Notes: generated by a model from the sequence alone, not told the origin. Numbered from the stretch's first letter, positions 1 to 6,194 are shown. The stretch: 6,391 nucleotides of DNA from an uncultured Brachyspira sp. (GCF_949287625.1 NZ_CASEGO010000137.1:1-6391), one strand, 5' to 3'. Program-made: numbers and translations.

Positions 1-127
1 CTGTTGGGGGCGGTATATATGTGGGGCTTAATAAATTAATCTTCTTACATGACATTATCATCACTACTATCAAAATAAATAAAAGAAGTAAAAAATACAT
101 TTTTTTGTTAATAAAGTTCTTTTTCAT
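1..127 (-). CDS. Putative lipoprotein, 5' end only (runs off the left edge)
   Basis: Reading the minus strand from the ATG at 127-125 gives 42 open codons to the window edge. The peptide starts MKKNFINKK, continues with a hydrophobic stretch (residues about 10-26, rich in Leu/Ile/Val/Met), and reaches a lipobox-like I-M-S-C with the cysteine at residue 28. It then turns polar and proline-rich (SPTYIPPPT). This is a type II (lipoprotein) signal peptide, and spirochaetes tolerate loose lipoboxes of this kind. The mature protein would be lipid-anchored at Cys28 to the inner or outer membrane. A perfect AAGGAG lies at 140-135, seven bases before the ATG, which fixes the start. A promoter-like site lies upstream at 199-171. 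The rest of the protein is outside the window, so its function cannot be given. The gene is divergent from the plus-strand gene cluster. Confidence 0.8.
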   Translation of the reverse strand, partial: MKKNFINKKMYFLLLLFILIVVMIMSCKKINLLSPTYIPPPT

Positions 128-170
128 ATAATAACTCCTTACTTTTTTACTGTAGAATTATCCCTTTATT

Positions 171-199
171 ATTATATACGTAAAAAATTAAATATGCAA
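171..199 (-). promoter_or_regulatory. Candidate promoter for the minus-strand lipoprotein gene
   Basis: On the minus strand, TTGCAT (199-194) is followed after 17 bases by a perfect TATAAT (176-171). This would start transcription near 164 and leave a leader of about 37 nt containing the AAGGAG at 140-135. The -10 and the spacing are good. The -35 matches the consensus only in its TTG. In DNA this AT-rich chance matches are common, but position and orientation fit the gene. Confidence 0.5.
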
Positions 200-361
200 G
201 TAAAAAAAATTGAAAAATAATTGTTTAAAAACTATTTTTTAATAATTATTTATAAACTATTATAATTTTTTTGTGTATAGCTTTGTATTATGCAGTAAAT
301 AGAAACCGAAGCATTTTTATGAATTTAATACAAGAATACAACATATAAAACATTATCTTTA

Positions 362-419
362 TAATTTTTTAACTAAATAATTTTTTATAACTAATTTTCT
401 AAATTAATTTTTTAACAAG
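362..419. repeat. Cluster of four degenerate A/T repeats
   Basis: Four related blocks begin at 362 (TAATTTTTTAACTAA), 378 (TAATTTTTTATAACTAA), 392 (TAATTTTCTAAATTAA) and 405 (TAATTTTTTAACAAG). Their starts are 16, 14 and 13 bases apart, so the T-tracts come roughly every one and a half helical turns. They sit between the two divergent promoter candidates. They could be bent DNA, binding sites for a regulator, or simply low-complexity sequence. Confidence 0.4.
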
Positions 420-501
420 TCTAATAATAAATCTACACGCCGCTTATTAATTAATATAAAGTATAATATTTTTTTACACTGGATTTATTTTGAAAAAATT
501 G

Positions 502-507
502 TATAAT
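502..507 (+). promoter_or_regulatory. Candidate -10 element for the gene cluster starting at 572
   Basis: A perfect TATAAT sits 65 bases before the start codon at 572 and would give a leader of about 58 nt. No convincing -35 hexamer lies 16-18 bases upstream; the nearest TTTACA (473-478) is 23 bases away. The -10 alone is therefore the evidence, and an activator-dependent promoter is one possible reading. Another TATAAT at 462-467 also lacks a -35. Confidence 0.35.
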
Positions 508-571
508 CTATTAGTGATAGTTTTCGATATATTGTAATGACACATTAGAAATATTTTTTAAGGAGTCTGCA

Positions 572-1414
572 ATGGCGAGTTTAAGCGATAAAGAAATTAA
601 TACCACCTTGGCAAAAATAAGACATGAATATGAACAAGGTGCTGAAAAATATGGTAATAAAATATACAATCTAAACAGTTTTAATGACAGATATAGAGAA
701 GCTTTACAAAACAGACAAGATTTATCAAACTTTCTAATAGTAGAAATAAAAATATTGGAAGACATAAAAACTACATTAAGAGACAGAGAATTAGAACGCC
801 AAAGAAAAAAAGCAGAAGAAGAAAAAGCTAAAGAAAATTCTTTTATGAATAAAGTTGATAATATGATAGAAAAATTCAAAAGTGCAACAGAAAAATATCC
901 GTTAGAAGATATTCACCCTAAAGCTGATGATGAAATAAGACATTTATATGGTGCTTTTAAAGAATTATATAACTGTTTCTCTGTTATTAGATTCTTCTGC
1001 TGCGGACCTGCAAGCGACTATGTTGTAGAAACTGCTATCAAAGATTATGATAATCAATTCCAAAAGTTTATTATACCTGTAGGTGAAACAAAAGTGCCTC
1101 AGATATTTACTGATTATGTTTATGCTCTTCACAATGGGGATAACTCAAGCAGAGCTGAACAATTTATACTTAAAGAATCTGGATTTTTCCTTCATGCATT
1201 TATTGAAAAAATGAATAATATCAAATCATTAGCTCTAAAAGCAAGCAATGACGGAGAAATAGTACTTCCTGATTATTTAAATGTTCAGTCTCCTAGAGTA
1301 TATAAATTCTTTAAAGGTAAAACTAAAGAAGAAATGTATGATGCTACTATAGCCTATGCCAATGCTATGATAAACGATTTCAGGCTTCAAAGTTTCAAAA
1401 AAGATGCACATTAA
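572..1414 (+). CDS. Conserved-looking protein of unknown family, 280 aa
   Basis: I do not recognise this family. The protein has no signal peptide or membrane helix and is predicted to be cytoplasmic. Residues about 55-105 are strongly charged and helical, with an Arg/Glu/Lys-rich core at 70-88 (RDRELERQRKKAEEEKAKE), and look like a coiled coil. Two short motifs stand out: FFCCGP at 141-146, with adjacent cysteines (a further Cys is at 135), and a C-terminal part (about 165-275) that looks folded and mixed in composition. The start is fixed by a strong AAGGAG at 560-565, six bases before the ATG. It is the first gene of the plus-strand cluster and overlaps the next gene by 11 bases, so the two are probably translated together. 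The coiled-coil plus globular layout suggests a scaffold or assembly protein, but that is only a guess. Confidence 0.85.
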   Translation: MASLSDKEINTTLAKIRHEYEQGAEKYGNKIYNLNSFNDRYREALQNRQDLSNFLIVEIKILEDIKTTLRDRELERQRKKAEEEKAKENSFMNKVDNMIEKFKSATEKYPLEDIHPKADDEIRHLYGAFKELYNCFSVIRFFCCGPASDYVVETAIKDYDNQFQKFIIPVGETKVPQIFTDYVYALHNGDNSSRAEQFILKESGFFLHAFIEKMNNIKSLALKASNDGEIVLPDYLNVQSPRVYKFFKGKTKEEMYDATIAYANAMINDFRLQSFKKDAH

Positions 1415-2345
1415 CAAGGTACTAATAGCTCTTTTTTTGATTACATTATCATTATACCCTCAAACTAATGAAGTATTTACTTACAATAGAAAAAATTTAT
1501 CTAATGCATACCGTTACTATAATGCTAAAAACTATAAAAAAGCAGCTGAATTATTTGAGTATGAAATAGAAAACTCTCCTATATTAAAAATAGAATATTT
1601 TGAAAATCTCGCAAATTCATACATGAATCTTAGAGATTATACAAATATGCTTAGGGCAGCAAGAAGCGGAATAATAGTTAATAGATTCTCACCAAAACTT
1701 CATTTTCAAAAAGGTTATGCATTATATAAATTGGGGGATACTAATAAGGCTATAGAATCTATAAGATATTCTATAACTTTAGACCCTAATGATGCCTATA
1801 TGAATAATTTTTTAGGGCTCTTATATCTATATGTAAAAGATTATAAACAGGCGGAGTCTTCTTTTCTTAAAGCAACTGTATACAGCCCTAATAATGTAGT
1901 TTATATGGTTAATCTCGCTGCTACATATGAAAGAGACAGAAATTTTAGTTCTGCTTTAAATGTATACGAAGAAGCATATAAAATAAATCCTAATTACAGA
2001 GGATTAGGAGATTCTGTAATTAGAGTAAAAGGCATAATAAACAGAATATCTGGAAAAAATATAGAAACAGACCCTGAAATAAATGAAATAGCAGAAAATA
2101 AAACTCTATCTACAAATCAAAATATCAATATCACTTATGATGAAGATGTTGAAGTTAAACCTATAGAAATGGACAATATATATACCAATGAAATAAATAC
2201 TAATAATATAATCATCAATACTAATAATGTGCTAACCAATAATATACTAACTAATTATATAATCACAAATAATAATCTCATAACAAATAATATTATCAAT
2301 AATGATACAGCATACACAAATATTCAAAATAATACTAATAATTAA
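1404..2345 (+). CDS. Exported TPR-repeat protein with Asn-rich C-terminal tail
   Basis: The 313-aa protein opens with a signal peptide: MHINK, then a hydrophobic core VLIALFLITLSLYP, with likely cleavage near residue 20. There is no lipobox cysteine, so it should be periplasmic rather than a lipoprotein. Five tetratricopeptide repeats follow at roughly 31-64, 65-97, 98-131, 132-165 and 166-199, showing the typical pattern of small and aromatic residues (for example GYALYKLGDTNKAIESIRYSITLDPND). TPRs bind protein partners. The linker 215-256 is acidic. The tail 257-313 is low complexity: about 23 of 57 residues are Asn, in degenerate TNN(I/V)(L/I) units. The start lies inside the preceding gene, with no good ribosome binding site, so translational coupling is likely. 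I chose 1404 because later starts would cut into the signal peptide. The partner is unknown. Confidence 0.88.
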   Translation: MHINKVLIALFLITLSLYPQTNEVFTYNRKNLSNAYRYYNAKNYKKAAELFEYEIENSPILKIEYFENLANSYMNLRDYTNMLRAARSGIIVNRFSPKLHFQKGYALYKLGDTNKAIESIRYSITLDPNDAYMNNFLGLLYLYVKDYKQAESSFLKATVYSPNNVVYMVNLAATYERDRNFSSALNVYEEAYKINPNYRGLGDSVIRVKGIINRISGKNIETDPEINEIAENKTLSTNQNINITYDEDVEVKPIEMDNIYTNEINTNNIIINTNNVLTNNILTNYIITNNNLITNNIINNDTAYTNIQNNTNN

Positions 2346-2394
2346 TTGATTATATAAAAAATTATTGTATTATATATCATTAGGATTATTGTAT

Positions 2395-2850
2395 ATGCAC
2401 ACTATTAAAAATACATTAGAAGAATACTATGATAATAAATTGTATCAAAATATCAATTTAGCAAGTTACATAAAAATATCTCAAAAATGGAATGATATTA
2501 TGGGAGAAGTTTTATCAAAGATATGCTATCCCTTATTTTTTAGAAATGCTGTTCTTACTATTGCTGTAAGAGATAGTGTATGGGCTAATGAAATATTTAT
2601 GAACAGAGCAAATATATTCAAAAATATAAAAAAAGAAACCAATATAGAAGTAGCAGAATTAAAGACAAGAATCGGAGAAATTAATAATAAGCCAGCTGAA
2701 AATTTAAATAAAAAAGAAGATATATATAAAGAACCCACTAAAGAACATAAAGAATGGATAGAGAAAGTAATAAAAGAATCAAATATAAAAGATGAAAAAA
2801 TGAAAGAGATGTTTTATAATATATTAAAATATGAGGACAGTAATGATTGA
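2395..2850 (+). CDS. DciA/DUF721-like protein (probable replicative helicase-loading type)
   Basis: This 151-aa protein has the layout of the DUF721/DciA family. Residues 25-95 show the family pattern: a helix with W32-x2-I-x-G (KWNDIMG), P46, a strand with L54-T-I-A-V, then S61-V-W63-A-x-E and a following helix. In bacteria lacking DnaC/DnaI-type loaders, DciA binds the replicative helicase DnaB. The remaining tail (about 98-151) is charged and probably flexible. The start at 2395 is preferred because AGGA lies at 2382-2385, nine bases upstream; a TTG start at 2365 would add ten residues without a clear binding site. A 49-bp gap separates it from the TPR gene, and its stop overlaps the next gene by 8 bases. 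The match is to fold pattern only. DUF721 proteins are divergent, so the helicase role is inferred. Confidence 0.65.
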   Translation: MHTIKNTLEEYYDNKLYQNINLASYIKISQKWNDIMGEVLSKICYPLFFRNAVLTIAVRDSVWANEIFMNRANIFKNIKKETNIEVAELKTRIGEINNKPAENLNKKEDIYKEPTKEHKEWIEKVIKESNIKDEKMKEMFYNILKYEDSND

Positions 2851-3733
2851 TGATGAGTTTATAAAAAAGAAAATTTCTGAGTACAAAGCTACAAAAAGTA
2901 TAATAGCTTTAAGAGAAATTAATGAACATTTATCAAACTATATTTATAACTACCCTAGAAAAGTTTTCGGAGCTTATCATGAAAAGGCTTTGGAATTTTA
3001 CTCATACTATATTGAAAGAATAGATAATATAATACTTAAATACAATGAAACTGATGCTAAATTTATTACTTGGCTTACATATACATTAAGAACGCATTAT
3101 ATTAATTTTTTAGACTTCAAAAAAAGAAAAGAAAAATACAATAAAAAAGAAATATCAATGGACGCTCCTTTATATAAATCATTATATGAAAGAGAGGCTA
3201 TTACTCTTCATGATGTGCTTTATGAAACAAAATCCTACTCTATAAATGAATATATTGAAAATTATGATGATGACAGCAATATAGAAAAAATAGCTTTAAA
3301 TATATTTAACTATATAGAAAAAGAGTTTAAAAGCAGAGATTCTTTAGCATTCTTTATACATAATCTCGAATTATTTATAAACCTTATTATATCGCCGTTA
3401 ATGAAATATTTTAATATAAGCTACGAAGAAGCATATTCTATAATAGAAAAAGCAAGAGCAACATACATAAATAAATATAATGAAATATTAAAACAGCAGG
3501 ATAAAATAGCAAAAGTCAATGCACAAATAGAAGAAAATAATAAAAAGGGAATATTTACTGTGCATTTGGCAAGTAAAAAACAAGATTATATAAAAAAGCT
3601 GCACAAAATAAAAATAAATGTACCTTATGGTTTTATAGCAAAACTTTTAAATATTACAAGCAATACAGTAACAAAAATAATTAATAAAATTAAATCTAAT
3701 CTAAAAGAAAATTTTAAAAATTTATTGGAATAA
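2843..3733 (+). CDS. Divergent sigma-70-like protein
   Basis: The 296-aa protein is soluble and mostly helical. Residues about 25-96 resemble sigma-70 region 2: a paired-helix stretch (KALEFYSYYIERIDNIILKY, 48-67) in the place of the core-binding part, then FITWLTYTLRTHYINFLDF (74-92), with the aromatic/basic spacing of the promoter-melting segment. Residues about 260-295 resemble the region 4 helix-turn-helix: FIAKLLNITSNTVTKIINKI, close to the usual IAxxLxIsxxTVxxxxxxA pattern, followed by a basic helix. The middle (about 130-255) is unlike standard sigma factors and includes a helical linker. I start it at 2843, where GAGGA at 2833-2837 sits five bases upstream; the ATG at 2831 would add four residues and has no binding site. 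It overlaps the DciA-like gene by 8 bases and precedes a possible anti-sigma gene. It could instead be a DNA-binding protein that only borrows sigma folds. Confidence 0.55.
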   Translation: MIDDEFIKKKISEYKATKSIIALREINEHLSNYIYNYPRKVFGAYHEKALEFYSYYIERIDNIILKYNETDAKFITWLTYTLRTHYINFLDFKKRKEKYNKKEISMDAPLYKSLYEREAITLHDVLYETKSYSINEYIENYDDDSNIEKIALNIFNYIEKEFKSRDSLAFFIHNLELFINLIISPLMKYFNISYEEAYSIIEKARATYINKYNEILKQQDKIAKVNAQIEENNKKGIFTVHLASKKQDYIKKLHKIKINVPYGFIAKLLNITSNTVTKIINKIKSNLKENFKNLLE

Positions 3734-3746
3734 TATGGAATAATAT
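3727..3746 (+). repeat. Perfect tandem duplication, 2 x 10 bp
   Basis: GGAATAATAT occurs twice back to back (3727-3736 and 3737-3746), immediately before the ATG at 3747. The first copy contains the stop codon of the sigma-like gene (TAA at 3731-3733). The second supplies GGA at 3737-3739, seven bases before the next start codon, as its ribosome binding site. Slippage here would change only the distance between the two genes. Confidence 0.85.
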
Positions 3747-4241
3747 ATGGATAAAAATAATTACACAGAAGAAGAAATCATAAACTATGTTAATGGAATA
3801 AAAGTTTCTGATAACTTTTTAAATATGCTTGAAACAGATGAAGAGCTTCAGAGAAAAGTAAGCAGCCTAAAAAATGATTTGTTTATTATGGAAAATATAG
3901 AAGATTCAAATATGTTTATAGAATCAAAGAAAAAATCAGTTATCAATATAAAAGACGGTATAATAGATTATATGCTTTATTTCAGCAGAATATCTCCTAT
4001 GGCATCAAGAGGCGATGATAATAATGATGATATTTATGTTTATAAAAATATAGAGATAAGTAAAAGCGGCAATGAATATTTTATTAATATAAACGATATA
4101 AAAAACTGGTGTGTTATAGAGCATAACGGAGAGAAAATAGTAAATATATTTGGTCAAAAGAATAATTATTCTTCAGCTTTAAAAAAAGGATTGTATAACA
4201 TAAAAGTAGATAATGAGGAATGCAGTATTAATATAGAATAA
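3747..4241 (+). CDS. Small soluble protein, possible anti-sigma partner
   Basis: The 164-aa protein has no signal peptide or membrane helix. Residues 6-50 form a short helical module, YTEEEIINYVNGIKVSDNF then LETDEELQRKVSSLKNDL, which resembles the N-terminal sigma-binding helices of anti-sigma factors (Y-x-x-G then a D-x-E-L segment and a helix), but without the zinc-binding His/Cys residues of the ZAS/zf-HC2 type. A linker (about 60-90, ending SRISPMASRGDD) leads to a beta-rich domain (about 95-164: short strands such as DIYVYKNIEI, YFININD, IVNIFG, GLYNIKV). The gene starts 13 bases after the sigma-like gene, and this pairing is the main reason for the proposal. There is no transmembrane segment, so any control would be cytoplasmic. 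I do not recognise a named family; it could equally be an unrelated accessory protein. Confidence 0.45.
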   Translation: MDKNNYTEEEIINYVNGIKVSDNFLNMLETDEELQRKVSSLKNDLFIMENIEDSNMFIESKKKSVINIKDGIIDYMLYFSRISPMASRGDDNNDDIYVYKNIEISKSGNEYFININDIKNWCVIEHNGEKIVNIFGQKNNYSSALKKGLYNIKVDNEECSINIE

Positions 4242-4268
4242 ATAAATAAATTAGGATGTATAAAATAA

Positions 4269-4838
4269 ATGAACAATATTTGCAAATGGGCTAAAACAGA
4301 TATAGAGATAAAATACCATAATGAGGAATGGTGCCGAATATGTCATGATGAAAACAAACTATTTGAAATGCTTATATTAGAGGGTATGCAGGCAGGTCTT
4401 AGCTGGAGATGCATATTAAATAAGCGTGAGAATATGAGAAAGGCATTTGATAATTTTGATTATAAAAAAATAGCTGAATATGACGATAAAAAAATAGAAG
4501 AGCTATTAAATAATAAAGACATAATAAGAAATAGAAGGAAAATTAATGCTCTTATAGTAAATGCTAATAAATTTATAGAAGTTCAAAAAGAGTACGGAAG
4601 TTTTGATAAATACATATGGTCTTTTACAAATAATAAGCAAATAGATAATAAATTAGATGATGAATGCATGCTTCCAGCAAGAAATGAATTATCTGACACA
4701 ATAAGTAAAGATTTATCAAAAAGAGGATTTAAATTCGTAGGAAGTATTATTATATACAGCTATTTGGAAGCCATAGGAATAGTAAATGATCATTCTGTAA
4801 ACTGTGATTTTTACAAAAAAACTGAATATGACAAATAA
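4269..4838 (+). CDS. tag: DNA-3-methyladenine glycosylase I
   Basis: Tag removes 3-methyladenine from alkylated DNA by cleaving the N-glycosidic bond, starting base excision repair in the cytoplasm. The 189-aa length is normal for the family (E. coli Tag has 187). From memory of E. coli Tag, the key residues fall at the same positions: zinc ligands Cys5, His17, His175 and Cys179; Glu38 and Trp46 in the base pocket (LEGMQAGLSW); and the signature KRGFKFVGS at 151-159. The usual NEWG-V-P stretch is replaced by EEWCRICHDE, which brings extra cysteines 22 and 25 and His26 near the zinc site. The start at 4269 has AGGA at 4253-4256, a rather long 12 bases upstream. It lies 27 bases after the preceding gene and probably ends the operon. 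Identification is firm. Confidence 0.95.
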   Translation: MNNICKWAKTDIEIKYHNEEWCRICHDENKLFEMLILEGMQAGLSWRCILNKRENMRKAFDNFDYKKIAEYDDKKIEELLNNKDIIRNRRKINALIVNANKFIEVQKEYGSFDKYIWSFTNNKQIDNKLDDECMLPARNELSDTISKDLSKRGFKFVGSIIIYSYLEAIGIVNDHSVNCDFYKKTEYDK

Positions 4839-4860
4839 AAAATAAAAACTGAATATTGAC
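4818..4860 (+). repeat. Imperfect direct repeat at the 3' end of tag
   Basis: AAAACTGAATATGAC (4818-4832, inside the last codons of tag) recurs as AAAACTGAATATTGAC (4845-4860, after the stop). The copies differ by one inserted T and are offset by 27 to 28 bases. The inserted T completes the TTGAC of the promoter candidate upstream of the next gene. Confidence 0.75.
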
Positions 4861-4883
4861 TAATAATGATAATAAATTAGAAT
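4856..4883 (+). promoter_or_regulatory. Candidate promoter for the cyclic-nucleotide-binding-like gene
   Basis: TTGACT (4856-4861) and TAGAAT (4878-4883) are separated by 16 bases, each one mismatch from the sigma-70 consensus. Transcription would start near 4890, leaving a leader of about 26 nt before the ATG at 4916. It lies in the longest gap (77 bp) between the plus-strand genes, so the last gene is probably transcribed at least partly on its own. Confidence 0.55.
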
Positions 4884-4915
4884 AAAATAATATAATTGTT
4901 ATACGGATAAAACAT

Positions 4916-6100
4916 ATGCACGGATATAATACTATACACTTTAAAAAATCAACTATTATTTACATTAAAGACCAAATACCAAAAGATGTATTTTATATAA
5001 TAACAAAAGGCAAAGCCATATCATATGGTACTTTTAACTATAATATAGAATTCAATAAGGGAGACATTTTAGGATTAGTAAATATTTTGTTAAATGAACC
5101 CTATTTCTTTAATGTAAAAGCAATGGAAGATGTTGAAGCTATAGAAGTAGACATATCAGAAGTTATCAAAACAAAAAATGAAGAGCTAATGATAAAAACA
5201 GCTGAGAACTTAGATGCTTCATTTGAAACTTGGCTTGGAAGATATTATATGCAGCTTTCAAAAAATAAAGAGATTTCTCATATAAGAACAAAAGAAGAAA
5301 TAATGAATATGGCAGATGTTTATAATAAAAACGGATTTAAACATATTGCATACAAAGTATATAACGAATATACAAAACTATTCCCAGAAAATGCTGATGA
5401 TGTAAAAGATAAACTATCAGAAATAACTCCTATAGAAGAGCCGCAAAAAAATGATGATAATGTATACTATTATAAAAAAGGATATTGTTTGTATACAGAA
5501 TTGGAATACACTAATACTCTTTATATCATAAAATCAGGAGAAATAGGAATATATAATATAGTAAATTTAGAACAAGTTACAAGAGCCATTTATTCAAAAA
5601 ACAGTATGATAGACGGATACAAGCCAGTTTTGCAGTATCAGCCTCTTTCAACTTCTGCTGTTGCTTTGGAAGATTCTTATATAAAAGTACTAACAAAAAA
5701 AGAATTAATAAATCTTACCGAACATGATCCTGAGCTAAGCCTTTACTATATAAAAATGGTTAGTGTAAAAATAAGAAATACTATATTAAAAATGATGGTT
5801 CTTAGTGTAGATGATTTATTATCAAAACTGCTTATAACACTTTATTATATATTAAAAACAGAGATACTCCCTGAAGATGTTAATTCTGTAAATTTATTAT
5901 ATACATTAAATGATATAAAAACTTTAATGAATATAAAAGATGTAAAACTTATAGAGAAAGAATTAAACAGAGTAAGAGGCGTATCAATATCTTCAGATGG
6001 GTATATTAATATAACAGATATGAAAAGCCTAATAATAGAATATAGAAACTGTATTAACAGACTAAGCAACACTCATCATCATAGTATGATGTATTTTTAA
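4916..6100 (+). CDS. Protein with two cyclic-nucleotide-binding-like domains and CRP-like C-terminus
   Basis: The 394-aa protein has two beta-barrel domains of the cyclic-nucleotide-binding (CNB) type, at about 5-85 (IIYIKDQIPKDVFYIITKGK... FNKGDILGL... VEAIEVD) and about 185-265 (VYYYKKGYCLY... TLYIIKSGEIGIY... EDSYIKVLT). Between them, about 120-165, is a short helical, TPR-like segment. A long helix (about 270-310) corresponds to the CRP dimer helix. Residues 320-380 (LNDIKTLMNIKDVKLIEKEL, then RGVSISSDGYINI) look like a degenerate winged helix-turn-helix. Neither CNB domain has the phosphate-binding R-x-A/S of true cAMP or cGMP sites: the first reads EPYFFNVKA and the second QPLSTSAVA. 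It may therefore bind another ligand or none. The ribosome binding site is weak (GGA at 4905-4907). A role as a sensor-regulator is inferred. Confidence 0.8.
   Translation: MHGYNTIHFKKSTIIYIKDQIPKDVFYIITKGKAISYGTFNYNIEFNKGDILGLVNILLNEPYFFNVKAMEDVEAIEVDISEVIKTKNEELMIKTAENLDASFETWLGRYYMQLSKNKEISHIRTKEEIMNMADVYNKNGFKHIAYKVYNEYTKLFPENADDVKDKLSEITPIEEPQKNDDNVYYYKKGYCLYTELEYTNTLYIIKSGEIGIYNIVNLEQVTRAIYSKNSMIDGYKPVLQYQPLSTSAVALEDSYIKVLTKKELINLTEHDPELSLYYIKMVSVKIRNTILKMMVLSVDDLLSKLLITLYYILKTEILPEDVNSVNLLYTLNDIKTLMNIKDVKLIEKELNRVRGVSISSDGYINITDMKSLIIEYRNCINRLSNTHHHSMMYF
6077..6098 (+). terminator. Weak terminator-like hairpin overlapping the end of the last gene
   Basis: CATCATA (6077-6083) and TATGATG (6085-6091) are complementary and are followed at once by TATTTTT (6092-6098). 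In RNA this would be a five-base-pair stem with a five-base loop, then a U-rich tail. Only two pairs are G-C, so it would be weak, and it lies inside the last codons of the gene. It is the best candidate for ending the transcript. Confidence 0.35.
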
Positions 6101-6107
6101 GATATGT
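6092..6107 (+). repeat. 16-bp direct repeat, copy 1
   Basis: TATTTTTAAGATATGT occurs here, spanning the stop codon of the cyclic-nucleotide-binding-like gene, and again without mismatch at 6255-6270. The flanking bases differ, so the identity ends sharply at 16 bp. Confidence 0.8.
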
Positions 6108-6194
6108 TAGTATATACTGAAAATTTTTAAGTTTGTCAATTGGTACACATTATACATAATTTTCAACTTTTTTGCTGCACACACCACAGGCGGG

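Larger units (their letters stand above)
128..571. other. Divergent AT-rich intergenic region
   Basis: These 444 bp separate the minus-strand lipoprotein gene from the plus-strand gene at 572. I see no open frame with a ribosome binding site, no tRNA and no rRNA. The stretch holds the minus-strand promoter candidate (199-171), the plus-strand -10 candidate (502-507), many A- and T-tracts, and a cluster of four degenerate copies of TAATTTTTTAACTAA starting at 362, 378, 392 and 405. A possible 6-bp stem, GCTTTG at 280-285 with CGAAGC at 307-312 (one G-T pair, 21-nt loop), is followed by ATTTTT, but there is no gene upstream for it to terminate. The length is more than two promoters need, so regulator binding or a small RNA is possible but not shown. 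Confidence 0.7.

Noticed and set aside
1..30. GGGGG/GTGGGGCT string at the left edge resembling the right-end hairpin element
   Set aside because: It is explained by proline codons of the minus-strand lipoprotein and does not form the inverted repeat seen at 6351-6370.
280..318. Stem GCTTTG/CGAAGC followed by ATTTTT as a terminator
   Set aside because: No gene lies upstream on that strand, the loop is 21 bases and the T-run is short.
511..879. Minus-strand open frame of 122 codons opposite the 572 gene
   Set aside because: It is antisense to a well-supported gene with a strong AAGGAG; its Ser/Leu/Ile/Phe-rich protein is what the reverse of Lys/Glu/Asn-rich coding gives.
2346..2373. Promoter-like TTGATT, 16 bases, TATTAT before the DciA-like gene
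   Set aside because: Both hexamers are weak and such matches are expected often at this AT content; the gap is only 49 bp inside a co-directional cluster.
2526..2738. Minus-strand open frame opposite the DciA-like gene
   Set aside because: Antisense shadow, no ribosome binding site seen, hydrophobic content explained by the complementary codons.
5845..6072. Minus-strand open frame opposite the end of the cyclic-nucleotide-binding-like gene
   Set aside because: Antisense shadow of a credible gene, with no supporting start signals.
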